A stretch of DNA of 5,002 nucleotides, from contig JAFDHW010000200.1 of NCBI GenBank assembly GCA_019308705.1, positions 1 to 5,002 on the forward strand, read 5' to 3'. A model generated the notes under the pieces. That model was not told the DNA's origin and did not search any database. It was given only the letters and a program-made list of their open reading frames with translations. The position numbers and the translations under genes were made by a program. The DNA comes from Deltaproteobacteria bacterium. Lineage in GTDB: Bacteria > Desulfobacterota > Desulfobacteria > Desulfobacterales > Desulfatibacillaceae. This document shows positions 1 through 5,002 of the stretch, piece by piece (positions within the stretch are counted from its first letter, which is position 1; every line of letters starts with the position of its first letter).

Positions 1-8
1 GGCGAGCC

Positions 9-92
9 CGATTCACGCGATAGCTGCGTCAGGAGGCGGTCGCGGTACAAAAGTACAGCTTCCCTCCTCCTTCCTTGCTCTCGCGCGAATCG
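9..92. repeat. 84-bp imperfect palindrome (REP/BIME-like intergenic element)
   Basis: The two arms are exactly symmetric about position 50.5, in the middle of the core GTACAAAAGTAC (45-56). The outer 12 bases (9-20 against 81-92) pair with one mismatch, the next stretch (22-24 with 77-79) pairs, and the middle is looser with some G-T pairs. The element lies 3' of the regulator gene and outside any convincing reading frame. The form (long dyad, GTAC-flanked core, pyrimidine-rich right arm) resembles dispersed intergenic palindromes of bacterial genomes. That it is dispersed is inference, since only one copy is in this window. It could instead work as a transcription barrier at the end of the minus-strand unit. 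Confidence 0.6.
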
Positions 93-94
93 AA

Positions 95-111
95 CCCGTG
101 AATAATCCGGG
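95..111 (-). terminator. Small hairpin just after the regulator stop codon
   Basis: CCCG (95-98) pairs with CGGG (108-111) around a 9-base AT-rich loop, directly 3' of the regulator stop (TAG, 112-114 on the minus strand). The stem is only four pairs and no T-run follows on the minus strand, so it is a weak terminator on its own. Together with the palindrome at 9-92 it may mark the end of the transcript. Confidence 0.25.
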
Positions 112-1428
112 CTAACCCTCTTCATCCCCCACCTGGATCCACACCAGCCTGGCGGCATCGGGGCCCGGGTTTTTCCACCCCGTGGGCATCCGGTCGGTCA
201 GGCACACCAGGTCTCCGGCGCGTACGGGCTCCTCGCCGTCCGCAAAGGCCAGGGCAAGTTCCCCTTCGGCCAGGTAGCCCACCTCCATGCCCTTGCAGGC
301 CAGGAAATGGCCGTGGATCTCCGTTTTTGGGGGGATTTCCACAAGGTACGCCTGGGTCCGGGGAAAGACCCCCAGGGGCAGAAACGACCGGACCGTGGCA
401 TTGGGCGGCAGGTTGGGAAGGCGCACCTCGGCCGCGGAGGAGGGGGAAAACACGGCTCCTGGCCCCTTGCGCGATGGGCCGAACAGGTAGCCCGGCTCCA
501 CGGCCAGGACCTCGGCCATCTTCATGAGCCCGGGAATGGAGGGAAAGATGGTGTTGGACTCCACTTGGCTGATGGTGGAGGGGGTGACTCCCACCAGCCG
601 GGCCAGTCCGGCCTGGGAAAGTCCCCGGCGCACCCTCAGCTTCTTGATCCGCGCCCCCAGGTTGGGGCCGCCTATGTGCACCTTTTCGCCGGCGAAGACG
701 ATCTCGGCGCCTGCGGCCTTGTAACGGTGGGGGTGCTGAAGCCCGCCCAGCGGCTGGCGGTCCTCGGCCTTGATCACCTCCAGGCTGGTGGTGCCCCGGC
801 GGATGGCCAGGCCTACGGCAACCTGGGCGATCTGGGTGATGGCCGCGCGCATGCGCCGGGAGTGGGCTCCGCGCTCCAGGACCCAGTAAGCGATGGTGGA
901 CAGGTCGTAGAGCCGGGGGCAGGAATGCCCGTAAAAAGCGATGACCTTCTCTTCGCCTCCCCACAGTTCCTGCATGCCGGTCAGGCTTTCGAACACCAGG
1001 CGCACGTCCCCGGGCATCCTGGCTTGGAGGCCGTACAATTCCTCGGAAAACGCGGAGATGTCCGAAGGGTCCGGCACGGAAACCACGCGGTTTTTGATCG
1101 TTGCCGGGGCGTTTTCCAGAAACTGCAGGAAGGTGGAAATGCCCTTGCCCTTGCCGTACGTGAAGCAGTCCAGGACGGCGAGATGCTTGTGTTCGCCCGA
1201 TGATCCCAGCCGTTCGAACAGGTTTTTGGGGCTCCGGTCAAAGCTGACGAAGATGACGTGCTTGCCGAGCTTGAGCGAGCTTTGGACGAACCGCAGCCAG
1301 AAGGAGGCCGCCAGGCTGCCGGAGTCGTCGAACCAGACTACGTTGTCGCCGATGAACATGCCGCCCAGGATCTGATCCAGGCGGTCGATCCCCGTGGTCA
1401 CCTCGATGCGGTGGCGGTTTTCAGACAT
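112..1428 (-). CDS. KaiC-like (degenerate RecA-fold) / XRE helix-turn-helix / cupin fusion regulator
   Basis: A 438-residue protein, probably a cytoplasmic DNA-binding regulator. Residues 1-225 read as a KaiC/Rad55-like RecA fold: the opening TTGIDRLDQILGG matches the usual KaiC start, and SFDRSP (62-67), RLVFESLTG (143-151) and the strand near YWVLERG (181-187) follow in family order. The nucleotide site is degenerate. The Walker A region (27-40, GDNVVWFDDSGSLA) has no GKT, the paired catalytic Glu after the SF strand are Asp-Arg, and the Walker B Asp is Glu147. Residues 257-317 form an XRE HTH (LSQAGLARLVGVTPSTISQVE, broadly 269-290). Residues 352-435 form a cupin (PPKTE, HGHF, GYLAEGEL, RAGD, NPG). 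The start is the ATG at 1426-1428, because the KaiC similarity begins at once; the Shine-Dalgarno sequence is poor. The same frame stays open upstream through the hydrolase gene, which is a shadow. The gene lies 86 bp after the hydrolase on the same strand, so co-transcription is possible. Domain calls are confident; ligand and targets are unknown. Confidence 0.88.
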   Translation of the reverse strand: MSENRHRIEVTTGIDRLDQILGGMFIGDNVVWFDDSGSLAASFWLRFVQSSLKLGKHVIFVSFDRSPKNLFERLGSSGEHKHLAVLDCFTYGKGKGISTFLQFLENAPATIKNRVVSVPDPSDISAFSEELYGLQARMPGDVRLVFESLTGMQELWGGEEKVIAFYGHSCPRLYDLSTIAYWVLERGAHSRRMRAAITQIAQVAVGLAIRRGTTSLEVIKAEDRQPLGGLQHPHRYKAAGAEIVFAGEKVHIGGPNLGARIKKLRVRRGLSQAGLARLVGVTPSTISQVESNTIFPSIPGLMKMAEVLAVEPGYLFGPSRKGPGAVFSPSSAAEVRLPNLPPNATVRSFLPLGVFPRTQAYLVEIPPKTEIHGHFLACKGMEVGYLAEGELALAFADGEEPVRAGDLVCLTDRMPTGWKNPGPDAARLVWIQVGDEEG

Positions 1429-1514
1429 GGCAGGCAGACCCGTCGGCAAAAGGAATATCCCGCGCCGGAACCGGACGGCGGGCGGAGAAAAGCATATCAA
1501 AAAGAAATCGGGCG
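1429..1514 (-). other. 86-bp gap between hydrolase and regulator
   Basis: There is no gene here. Read on the minus strand it has T-rich stretches just after the hydrolase stop and a weak GATATT element about 35 bases before the regulator start, but no -35 at a fitting distance. No strong Shine-Dalgarno sequence precedes the regulator ATG. No terminator hairpin is evident after the hydrolase, which is compatible with read-through into the regulator. Confidence 0.4.
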
Positions 1515-2426
1515 CTAAAACGATTTTTTCGCCGCTGCGCCCAAAAACCATTGCGCCAAAAGGCCTCCAACGCGCCCTGGCTTTTCGTGCTGCACCCAGT
1601 GGGTGTTCGTTTCGAAAAGCTCCAAGCGGGTTTCGGCGTCGCAGAATGTTAGGCTGGGTTCGCACATGCGGTGGCTCACGAACAGGTCCTTTTTGCCGTG
1701 GATCATGAGGGTGGGGGCGGCCACCCGCAGGGATTCCACGGGTAGAAACAGCCACCGGCGGGCGAAGCGGTACCAGTTGACCATGGCGCGCATGGAGCCG
1801 GGCCGGGTCCATGCCGCGCGGTACCGGGCGAAATCCTCCCCGGAAAACGTACCCGGCAGGGCGCTTTTTTCCAGCAGGAAACGCAGCGCCGCGCAGCCCC
1901 TGGCCGTAAGCGCCCGTTCCGGCAGCCGCGGCACCTGGAACAGATACACGTACCAGGACCGCAAAAGCTGCTCCGGGCTTTTCTTCAAAAACCGCACGAA
2001 CACCGCCGGGTGGGGCACGTCCATGACCGCCAGCTTTTCCACCATGTCCGGGTATGCCGCAGCGGTCCACCACGCCACCATTGCGCCCCAGTCGTGCCCG
2101 GCAAGGCAAAACCGGGAAATCCCCAGCGCTTTCGCCAGCCCGGCAACGTCTCCGGCCAGCCTGGCGGTTTCCGCGGCCGCAATCCCGCCCGGCTTGTCCG
2201 AAAGGTTGTACCCCCGCTGGTCCGGGGTGATGACCCGAAAGCCCCGTTCGGCCAGATACGGGATCTGATGCCGCCACCCGTACCAGAACTCGGGAAACCC
2301 GTGGAGCAGGATCACCGGCGGCCCGTCCTCCGGCCCGGCCAGGGCCGTATGCAGGATCACCTCCCCGGTGTTCACATACGTAAACCGCACGCCTTCCACG
2401 GCTTGTTCGGCGGCTTGGGTGCGCAT
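1515..2426 (-). CDS. Alpha/beta-hydrolase, epoxide hydrolase type
   Basis: A 303-residue soluble alpha/beta-hydrolase that most resembles epoxide hydrolases, which open an epoxide through an Asp-ester intermediate. Visible in order: oxyanion motif HGFPE (42-46), the stretch PDQRGYNLSDKP (68-79), nucleophile motif GHDWG with Asp112, a lid region with Tyr159/Tyr161 near LFQVP and Tyr219 in NWYR, the acid Asp247 in HGKKDLFV, and His276 in THWVQHEKP. The triad is therefore Asp112-Asp247-His276. Lid tyrosines and HGFPE favour epoxide hydrolase over haloalkane dehalogenase, but the substrate is not determined and a dehalogenase or related hydrolase remains possible. Length is typical. The start is the ATG at 2424-2426, preceded ten bases upstream by GGGAGGA; a TTG nine codons earlier (2451-2453) is in frame but lies inside a hairpin and has no better ribosome site. 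No signal peptide is seen. The family is well supported, the precise chemistry only moderately. Confidence 0.9.
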   Translation of the reverse strand: MRTQAAEQAVEGVRFTYVNTGEVILHTALAGPEDGPPVILLHGFPEFWYGWRHQIPYLAERGFRVITPDQRGYNLSDKPGGIAAAETARLAGDVAGLAKALGISRFCLAGHDWGAMVAWWTAAAYPDMVEKLAVMDVPHPAVFVRFLKKSPEQLLRSWYVYLFQVPRLPERALTARGCAALRFLLEKSALPGTFSGEDFARYRAAWTRPGSMRAMVNWYRFARRWLFLPVESLRVAAPTLMIHGKKDLFVSHRMCEPSLTFCDAETRLELFETNTHWVQHEKPGRVGGLLAQWFLGAAAKKSF

Positions 2427-2435
2427 GGGCCGGCG

Positions 2436-2463
2436 TCCTCCCTGCCCCGCCAACCTGCGGGGC
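2436..2463 (-). promoter_or_regulatory. Ribosome-binding site of the hydrolase with an adjoining GC hairpin
   Basis: On the minus strand a perfect 7-bp hairpin (GCCCCGC, loop AGGTTG, GCGGGGC; 2444-2463) ends one base before the Shine-Dalgarno GGGAGGA (2436-2442), about nine bases from the ATG at 2426. The ribosome site supports the ATG over the upstream TTG, which falls in the stem-loop. The hairpin could affect translation or mRNA stability, but this is inference from position only. Confidence 0.5.
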
Positions 2464-2521
2464 GTCCTGAAAGTTCTGCAAGGAAAATGGCGGTTACGGG
2501 CGGGAGTGCTCGTGCGCCGCC

Positions 2522-2550
2522 ATCATAGTAAAACCACGGCCGTTTTCCAA
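2522..2550 (-). promoter_or_regulatory. Predicted sigma70-type promoter for the hydrolase (and perhaps the regulator)
   Basis: On the minus strand TTGGAA (2545-2550) and TATGAT (2522-2527) are separated by exactly 17 bases, with 4/6 and 5/6 matches to the consensus. Transcription would start near 2515, giving a leader of about 90 bases that includes the hairpin before the ribosome site. The spacer contains the 8-base palindrome ACGGCCGT (2536-2543), which could be part of an operator. Prediction by eye only. Confidence 0.45.
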
Positions 2551-2569
2551 TGCCGCCTGGTAAGCCTTG

Positions 2570-2599
2570 TTGATTTTGCGGGGTAAAAGCCGATATAAC
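2570..2599 (+). promoter_or_regulatory. Predicted sigma70-type promoter for the phosphohydrolase/dehydrogenase pair
   Basis: TTGATT (2570-2575) and TATAAC (2594-2599) lie 18 bases apart, with 4/6 and 5/6 matches to the consensus, in a locally AT-rich patch of a GC-rich region. Transcription would start near 2606, leaving a leader of about 44 bases before the ATG at 2650. This also argues against starts at 2614 or 2617, which would have almost no leader and no ribosome site. Confidence 0.45.
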
Positions 2600-2649
2600 A
2601 ATGAAAATCATCCTTGATGCGGATTTTTGCTCTCAGCCGGAAAGGCGGT

Positions 2650-3606
2650 ATGGCGACACCCATCCACAAGGTAAAGGCCCGCGTGGACGCGGACGGCGCC
2701 CTGGACCACAAAGCGCTTTTTCTCCTCATCCACCAGGAGGGCGAAACCATCCTCCTGGACGAGGCCCGGCGCGTGCTGCTTATGGCCCATCCCCGGGTGG
2801 ACGTCTCCCGGTTCGATGCCATGGCCAAGGACATCCTGGATCTTTTTTCCGGAAAGTTTCCCGGGTACCGCGCCTGCAACACCCTGTACCACGACCTGGC
2901 CCACACGCTGGAGACGCTTTTGGCCATGGTGCGCCTGTGCCACGGCGCGGCCCTGGCGGGCAACGACCTCCCCCCCAGGGACCTCCTGCTGGGCGCGGCG
3001 GCGGCCCTGATGCACGACACGGGCTACATCCAGAAGACCTCGGACAAAGAGGGCACCGGCGCCAAGTACACGGTGGAGCACGTGCCCCTGAGCGCGGATT
3101 TTGCCGGGTGGTACCTGAAAACCCATGGGTTCGGCGAAAAGGACGCCGCTCGTGTCCGGTCCATGATCCTGTGCACGGACCTGGCCATGGAGATCGCGGA
3201 CATTCCCTTTCCGGACTCCCGCGCGGAACTCTTGGGAAAGATGCTGGCCTCCGTGGACCTTCTGGGCCAGATGGCGTCGCGCATCTACCTGGAAAAGCTG
3301 TTGTACCTGTACCAGGAATTCACGGAGGGCAAGACCGGCGGGTTCTCTTCCGAGCGCGACCTCCTGGAGAAGACCCGGGGGTTTTTCGGGTACATGGAAG
3401 AACGGCTGGGCGGCTCCCTGGGAGGGGTGTACCGTTACATGCCGCGCCATTTTTCCGCGGCCTTCGGCGTGGACGTGGACCCCTACTACCAATACGCCCA
3501 AAAGAACCTGGAGTATCTCGTGTCCCTTCTGAACGGCGGGTACGACCACCGGGAGGAGCTCAAGCGCCGGGGCATCTTCGCAGACATCGAAAGGCGGGAA
3601 GAATAA
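2650..3606 (+). CDS. HD-domain metal-dependent phosphohydrolase, class I PDE-like
   Basis: A 318-residue soluble protein with an HD-fold phosphohydrolase domain. The motif layout follows class I cyclic-nucleotide phosphodiesterases: NTLYHDLAH (77-85) gives the H-x3-H pair (His81 as possible proton donor, His85 as metal ligand), ALMHD (119-123) gives His122-Asp123, ILCTDLA (173-179) matches the family's TDLA strand, and MLASVDLLGQM (198-208) offers Asp203 as the last metal ligand. His144 in VEHVPLS may also line the site. All expected metal ligands are present, so catalysis on a phosphoester is likely; a cyclic nucleotide substrate is inference. The N-terminal ~65 residues and the C-terminal region after ~225 are not recognised. 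The chosen start is the ATG at 2650, preceded by GGAAAGG (2639-2645); in-frame TTG 2614 and ATG 2617 lack a ribosome site. The stop overlaps the next gene's ATG (TAATG), so the two are probably coupled. No membrane segment or signal peptide is seen. Confidence 0.85.
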   Translation: MATPIHKVKARVDADGALDHKALFLLIHQEGETILLDEARRVLLMAHPRVDVSRFDAMAKDILDLFSGKFPGYRACNTLYHDLAHTLETLLAMVRLCHGAALAGNDLPPRDLLLGAAAALMHDTGYIQKTSDKEGTGAKYTVEHVPLSADFAGWYLKTHGFGEKDAARVRSMILCTDLAMEIADIPFPDSRAELLGKMLASVDLLGQMASRIYLEKLLYLYQEFTEGKTGGFSSERDLLEKTRGFFGYMEERLGGSLGGVYRYMPRHFSAAFGVDVDPYYQYAQKNLEYLVSLLNGGYDHREELKRRGIFADIERREE

Positions 3607-4748
3607 TGAACTTTTCCTTCACCGAGGAGGAAACCCAGATCCGCGAGGAAACCGCCCGGTTCGCCAGGGAGCGCATCCTGCCCCTGCAGGGGGAGATCGA
3701 AAAATGCGGCGTGCTTCCCGAAAGCCTGGACGCCGAATTCCGCGGCCTGGGCATCGTGGGCCTGCCCTTTCCCGAGGAGGACGGGGGCCTTTCCGGCACC
3801 TTCACCTCCATGATCCTGGCCGTGCGCGAGCTGGCCTACGCCTCCATGGTGCCGCCCAACATGGTTTTGGAAAATTTCGTCCTGGCCTGGCCCCTGTGGG
3901 CCTACGGCTCGGAGGAGCTGAAGAAAACCTACCTCCCCGGCCTGTTCTCCATGGAGTCCGTCGGCGCCCTGGCCTTCACCGAGCCGGACACGGGCTCGGA
4001 CCCCCGCCAGTTGAAAACCACGGCGGTCAAGGCCGAAGGCGGCTGGGTGCTCAACGGGACCAAGCGGTTCATCACCTACTCGGGCATCTGCGACCAGATG
4101 ATCCTGTTTGCCAAGACCGGTGAAATGGAGGTGGCCGCTTTCCTGGTGGAGCGCGGAAAACCCGGCTACAAGGCGGGCAAGCGCGAGTCGTTTTCCCACA
4201 TGCAGGTGGACAACGGCGACGTGATCCTTCAAGACTACTTCGCCCCGGACCCCCACTTGATCGGCGCCCCGGCTCAGGGCTTCGAAATCCTGCTCAAGTC
4301 CGAGAGCCTGGGCAAGATCGGCTTCTGCGCCATCTACGCCGGGGCGGCCAACCGCGCCGTGGACCTGGCCCTGTCCTACGCCACCACCCGCACCCACCGC
4401 GGCAAGCCCATCGGGCTCAAGTTCCAGATGATCCAGGAAAAGATCGCCCGCATGGCCGTCATGGCCGAGGCGTTGAACTCCCACCTTTTCCGCGTGTGCG
4501 CCAAGGTGGACGAAGGCTCCGACATCCTGTTCGACGCCGCGGTCCTGAAGATCCTCACCGCCAACACCATCCGCCGACTGGCCTCCGATGTCATGGAAAT
4601 CCACGGCGCCTACGGCCTGTCCGACGAATACGAAGCATCCCGCATCTACGCCCTGGCCGCCGGCGCCCCCGTCGTCATGGGCGCGCTGGACCTCCAACGC
4701 GTCATCGTGGCCCGCACGCTGCTGGCGGCTGGGAGGTACGAGGGGTAA
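3606..4748 (+). CDS. Acyl-CoA dehydrogenase family flavoprotein lacking the usual catalytic Glu
   Basis: A 380-residue protein of normal acyl-CoA dehydrogenase length and domain order: N-terminal helical domain (1-~115), middle beta domain with FTEPDTGSD (124-132) and VLNGTKRFIT (148-157), and C-terminal helical domain with RTHRGKPIG (262-270), FQMIQEKIARMA (273-284) and IHGAYGLSDEY (332-342). Such enzymes use FAD to oxidise the alpha-beta bond of acyl-CoA and pass electrons to an electron-transfer flavoprotein. From GAYGLSDEY to the end (334-373) the protein aligns without gaps with the medium-chain and glutaryl-CoA enzymes, recalled from memory. The residue at the catalytic Glu (the E of YEGT) is Met358. 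The alternative Glu of the isovaleryl/long-chain enzymes aligns with Gly236. The fold is confident, but standard dehydrogenation is in doubt; a different base, different chemistry or a non-catalytic role is possible. The ATG at 3606 overlaps the preceding stop and follows the purine-rich GGGAAGA (3596-3602). No further gene follows in the window. Confidence 0.9.
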   Translation: MNFSFTEEETQIREETARFARERILPLQGEIEKCGVLPESLDAEFRGLGIVGLPFPEEDGGLSGTFTSMILAVRELAYASMVPPNMVLENFVLAWPLWAYGSEELKKTYLPGLFSMESVGALAFTEPDTGSDPRQLKTTAVKAEGGWVLNGTKRFITYSGICDQMILFAKTGEMEVAAFLVERGKPGYKAGKRESFSHMQVDNGDVILQDYFAPDPHLIGAPAQGFEILLKSESLGKIGFCAIYAGAANRAVDLALSYATTRTHRGKPIGLKFQMIQEKIARMAVMAEALNSHLFRVCAKVDEGSDILFDAAVLKILTANTIRRLASDVMEIHGAYGLSDEYEASRIYALAAGAPVVMGALDLQRVIVARTLLAAGRYEG

Positions 4749-4752
4749 GATT

Positions 4753-4790
4753 TGCAGGGGGAAACTTTTTGGAAAAAGTTTCCCCCTGCA
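4753..4790 (+). terminator. Perfect 18-bp hairpin after the dehydrogenase homologue
   Basis: TGCAGGGGGAAACTTTTT (4753-4770) and its exact reverse complement (4773-4790) flank GG, starting four bases after the stop codon. The stem is GC-rich at its base and A-T at its tip. No T-run follows on the plus strand (the next bases are C-rich), so it departs from a textbook intrinsic terminator. Its position still fits transcript ending or 3'-end protection. The same design (G-run, AAACTTTTT, mirrored) gives the impression of a dispersed repeat, which a genome search would settle. Confidence 0.6.
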
Positions 4791-4814
4791 CCCCCTTCAA
4801 AAACTGTTCGGTTC

Positions 4815-4833
4815 GGGAAAGCTTCGCTTTCCC
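4815..4833. repeat. Hairpin with 8-bp stem
   Basis: GGGAAAGC (4815-4822) and GCTTTCCC (4826-4833) pair perfectly around TTC. It lies in the gene-free tail 25 bases after the terminator-like hairpin. It is probably part of the same composite intergenic repeat; no function can be read from it. Confidence 0.4.
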
Positions 4834-4908
4834 TACGGGGTTGGCTGGCTGGCGAGAGAGCTTGTCGGCAAGAAAGGGGCTTCTTCCCGGCCCTATTGTG
4901 CTGGCGCA

Positions 4909-4931
4909 CACAGGCAGCGTAGCTGCCTGTG
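4909..4931. repeat. Hairpin with 10-bp stem
   Basis: CACAGGCAGC (4909-4918) and GCTGCCTGTG (4922-4931) pair perfectly around GTA. It is the third stem-loop in the 3' tail. It is not followed by a T-run and may belong to a composite repeat or be a structured intergenic element. Confidence 0.4.
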
Positions 4932-5002
4932 CCACCCTTGCAGGAGGGAATTATAAAATAATGAAAATTTTTAGATAGTCGATCCTGAAAAAGCCCTTTT
5001 TA

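Larger units (their letters stand above)
4749..5002. other. Gene-free 3' tail of 254 bp
   Basis: Apart from the three hairpins I see no gene. The open frames crossing this region are extensions of non-coding frames of the dehydrogenase homologue and contain the hairpins. After 4945 the composition changes abruptly to AT-rich (4949-4973), where GGAGG (4942-4946) and an ATG (4961) begin a frame of only five codons. That patch could hold promoter elements of a gene beyond the window edge, but no convincing -35/-10 pair is visible. Confidence 0.5.

Noticed and set aside
9..111. A tRNA-like element, suggested by GTTCGATTC on the minus strand near 85-94
   Set aside because: No acceptor, D or anticodon stem can be formed around the T-loop-like string; the region is explained by the long palindrome.
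307..1203. 298-codon plus-strand frame opposite the regulator
   Set aside because: An antisense shadow in GC-rich DNA: low-complexity Gly/His/Asp-rich translation, no ribosome site and no recognisable motif.
112..2481. A 789-codon minus-strand frame that would extend the regulator N-terminally through the hydrolase region
   Set aside because: The part beyond 1428 overlaps the well-supported hydrolase in another frame, is rich in Gly/Arg/Pro without domain likeness, and KaiC similarity begins exactly at the ATG at 1428.
2601..3605. In-frame plus-strand extension upstream of the dehydrogenase homologue start (715-codon frame)
   Set aside because: It overlaps the HD phosphohydrolase in another frame and reads as Pro/Gly/Arg-rich noise; the family N-terminus begins at the ATG at 3606.
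3486..4697. 403-codon minus-strand frame opposite the dehydrogenase homologue
   Set aside because: Repetitive Gly/Val/His/Asp-rich translation typical of the reverse complement of a GC-biased gene; the plus-strand gene has clear family motifs throughout.
4961..4978. Five-codon frame after GGAGG in the AT-rich tail
   Set aside because: Too short to support as a gene, and the GGAGG lies about 14 bases from the ATG, further than usual.

Overview
The window is GC-rich throughout, with G/C-ending codons in every gene. It carries four complete protein genes in two divergent pairs, bounded by palindromic repeat elements. The gene content (an acyl-CoA dehydrogenase homologue, an HD-domain phosphohydrolase, a RecA/KaiC-XRE-cupin regulator) and the style of the intergenic palindromes suggest a Desulfobacterota (former Deltaproteobacteria) chromosome. 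That assignment is an impression from sequence style and rests on no search.

Left half, minus strand, in transcription order: an alpha/beta-hydrolase of the epoxide hydrolase type (2426 to 1515) with an intact Asp-Asp-His triad, then an 86-bp gap, then a 438-residue regulator (1428 to 112). The regulator joins a KaiC-like RecA-fold domain, an XRE helix-turn-helix and a C-terminal cupin. Its KaiC-like domain has lost the Walker A lysine and threonine, the paired catalytic acids and the Walker B aspartate, so it looks like a pseudo-ATPase. The cupin metal ligands are also substituted. Past its stop lie a small hairpin and an 84-bp imperfect palindrome at the window edge.

Right half, plus strand: a 318-residue HD phosphohydrolase (2650-3606) whose motif layout resembles class I cyclic-nucleotide phosphodiesterases. 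It overlaps by one base (TAATG) a 380-residue acyl-CoA dehydrogenase homologue (3606-4748). The latter keeps the family's flavin and substrate signatures but has Met where the usual catalytic Glu sits, and Gly at the alternative Glu position. A perfect 18-bp hairpin follows at once, then about 210 bp with two more hairpins and no gene.

The 223-bp divergent region (2427-2649) holds a plausible sigma70-type promoter on each strand. A working reading, which is inference, is a small acyl-CoA or lipid-related locus in which a ligand-sensing regulator sits next to a hydrolase and faces a translationally coupled phosphodiesterase-like/acyl-CoA-dehydrogenase-like pair. The most unusual points are the degenerate ATPase-HTH-cupin fusion and the dehydrogenase homologue lacking its base. 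No RNA gene, CRISPR array or insertion sequence was seen.
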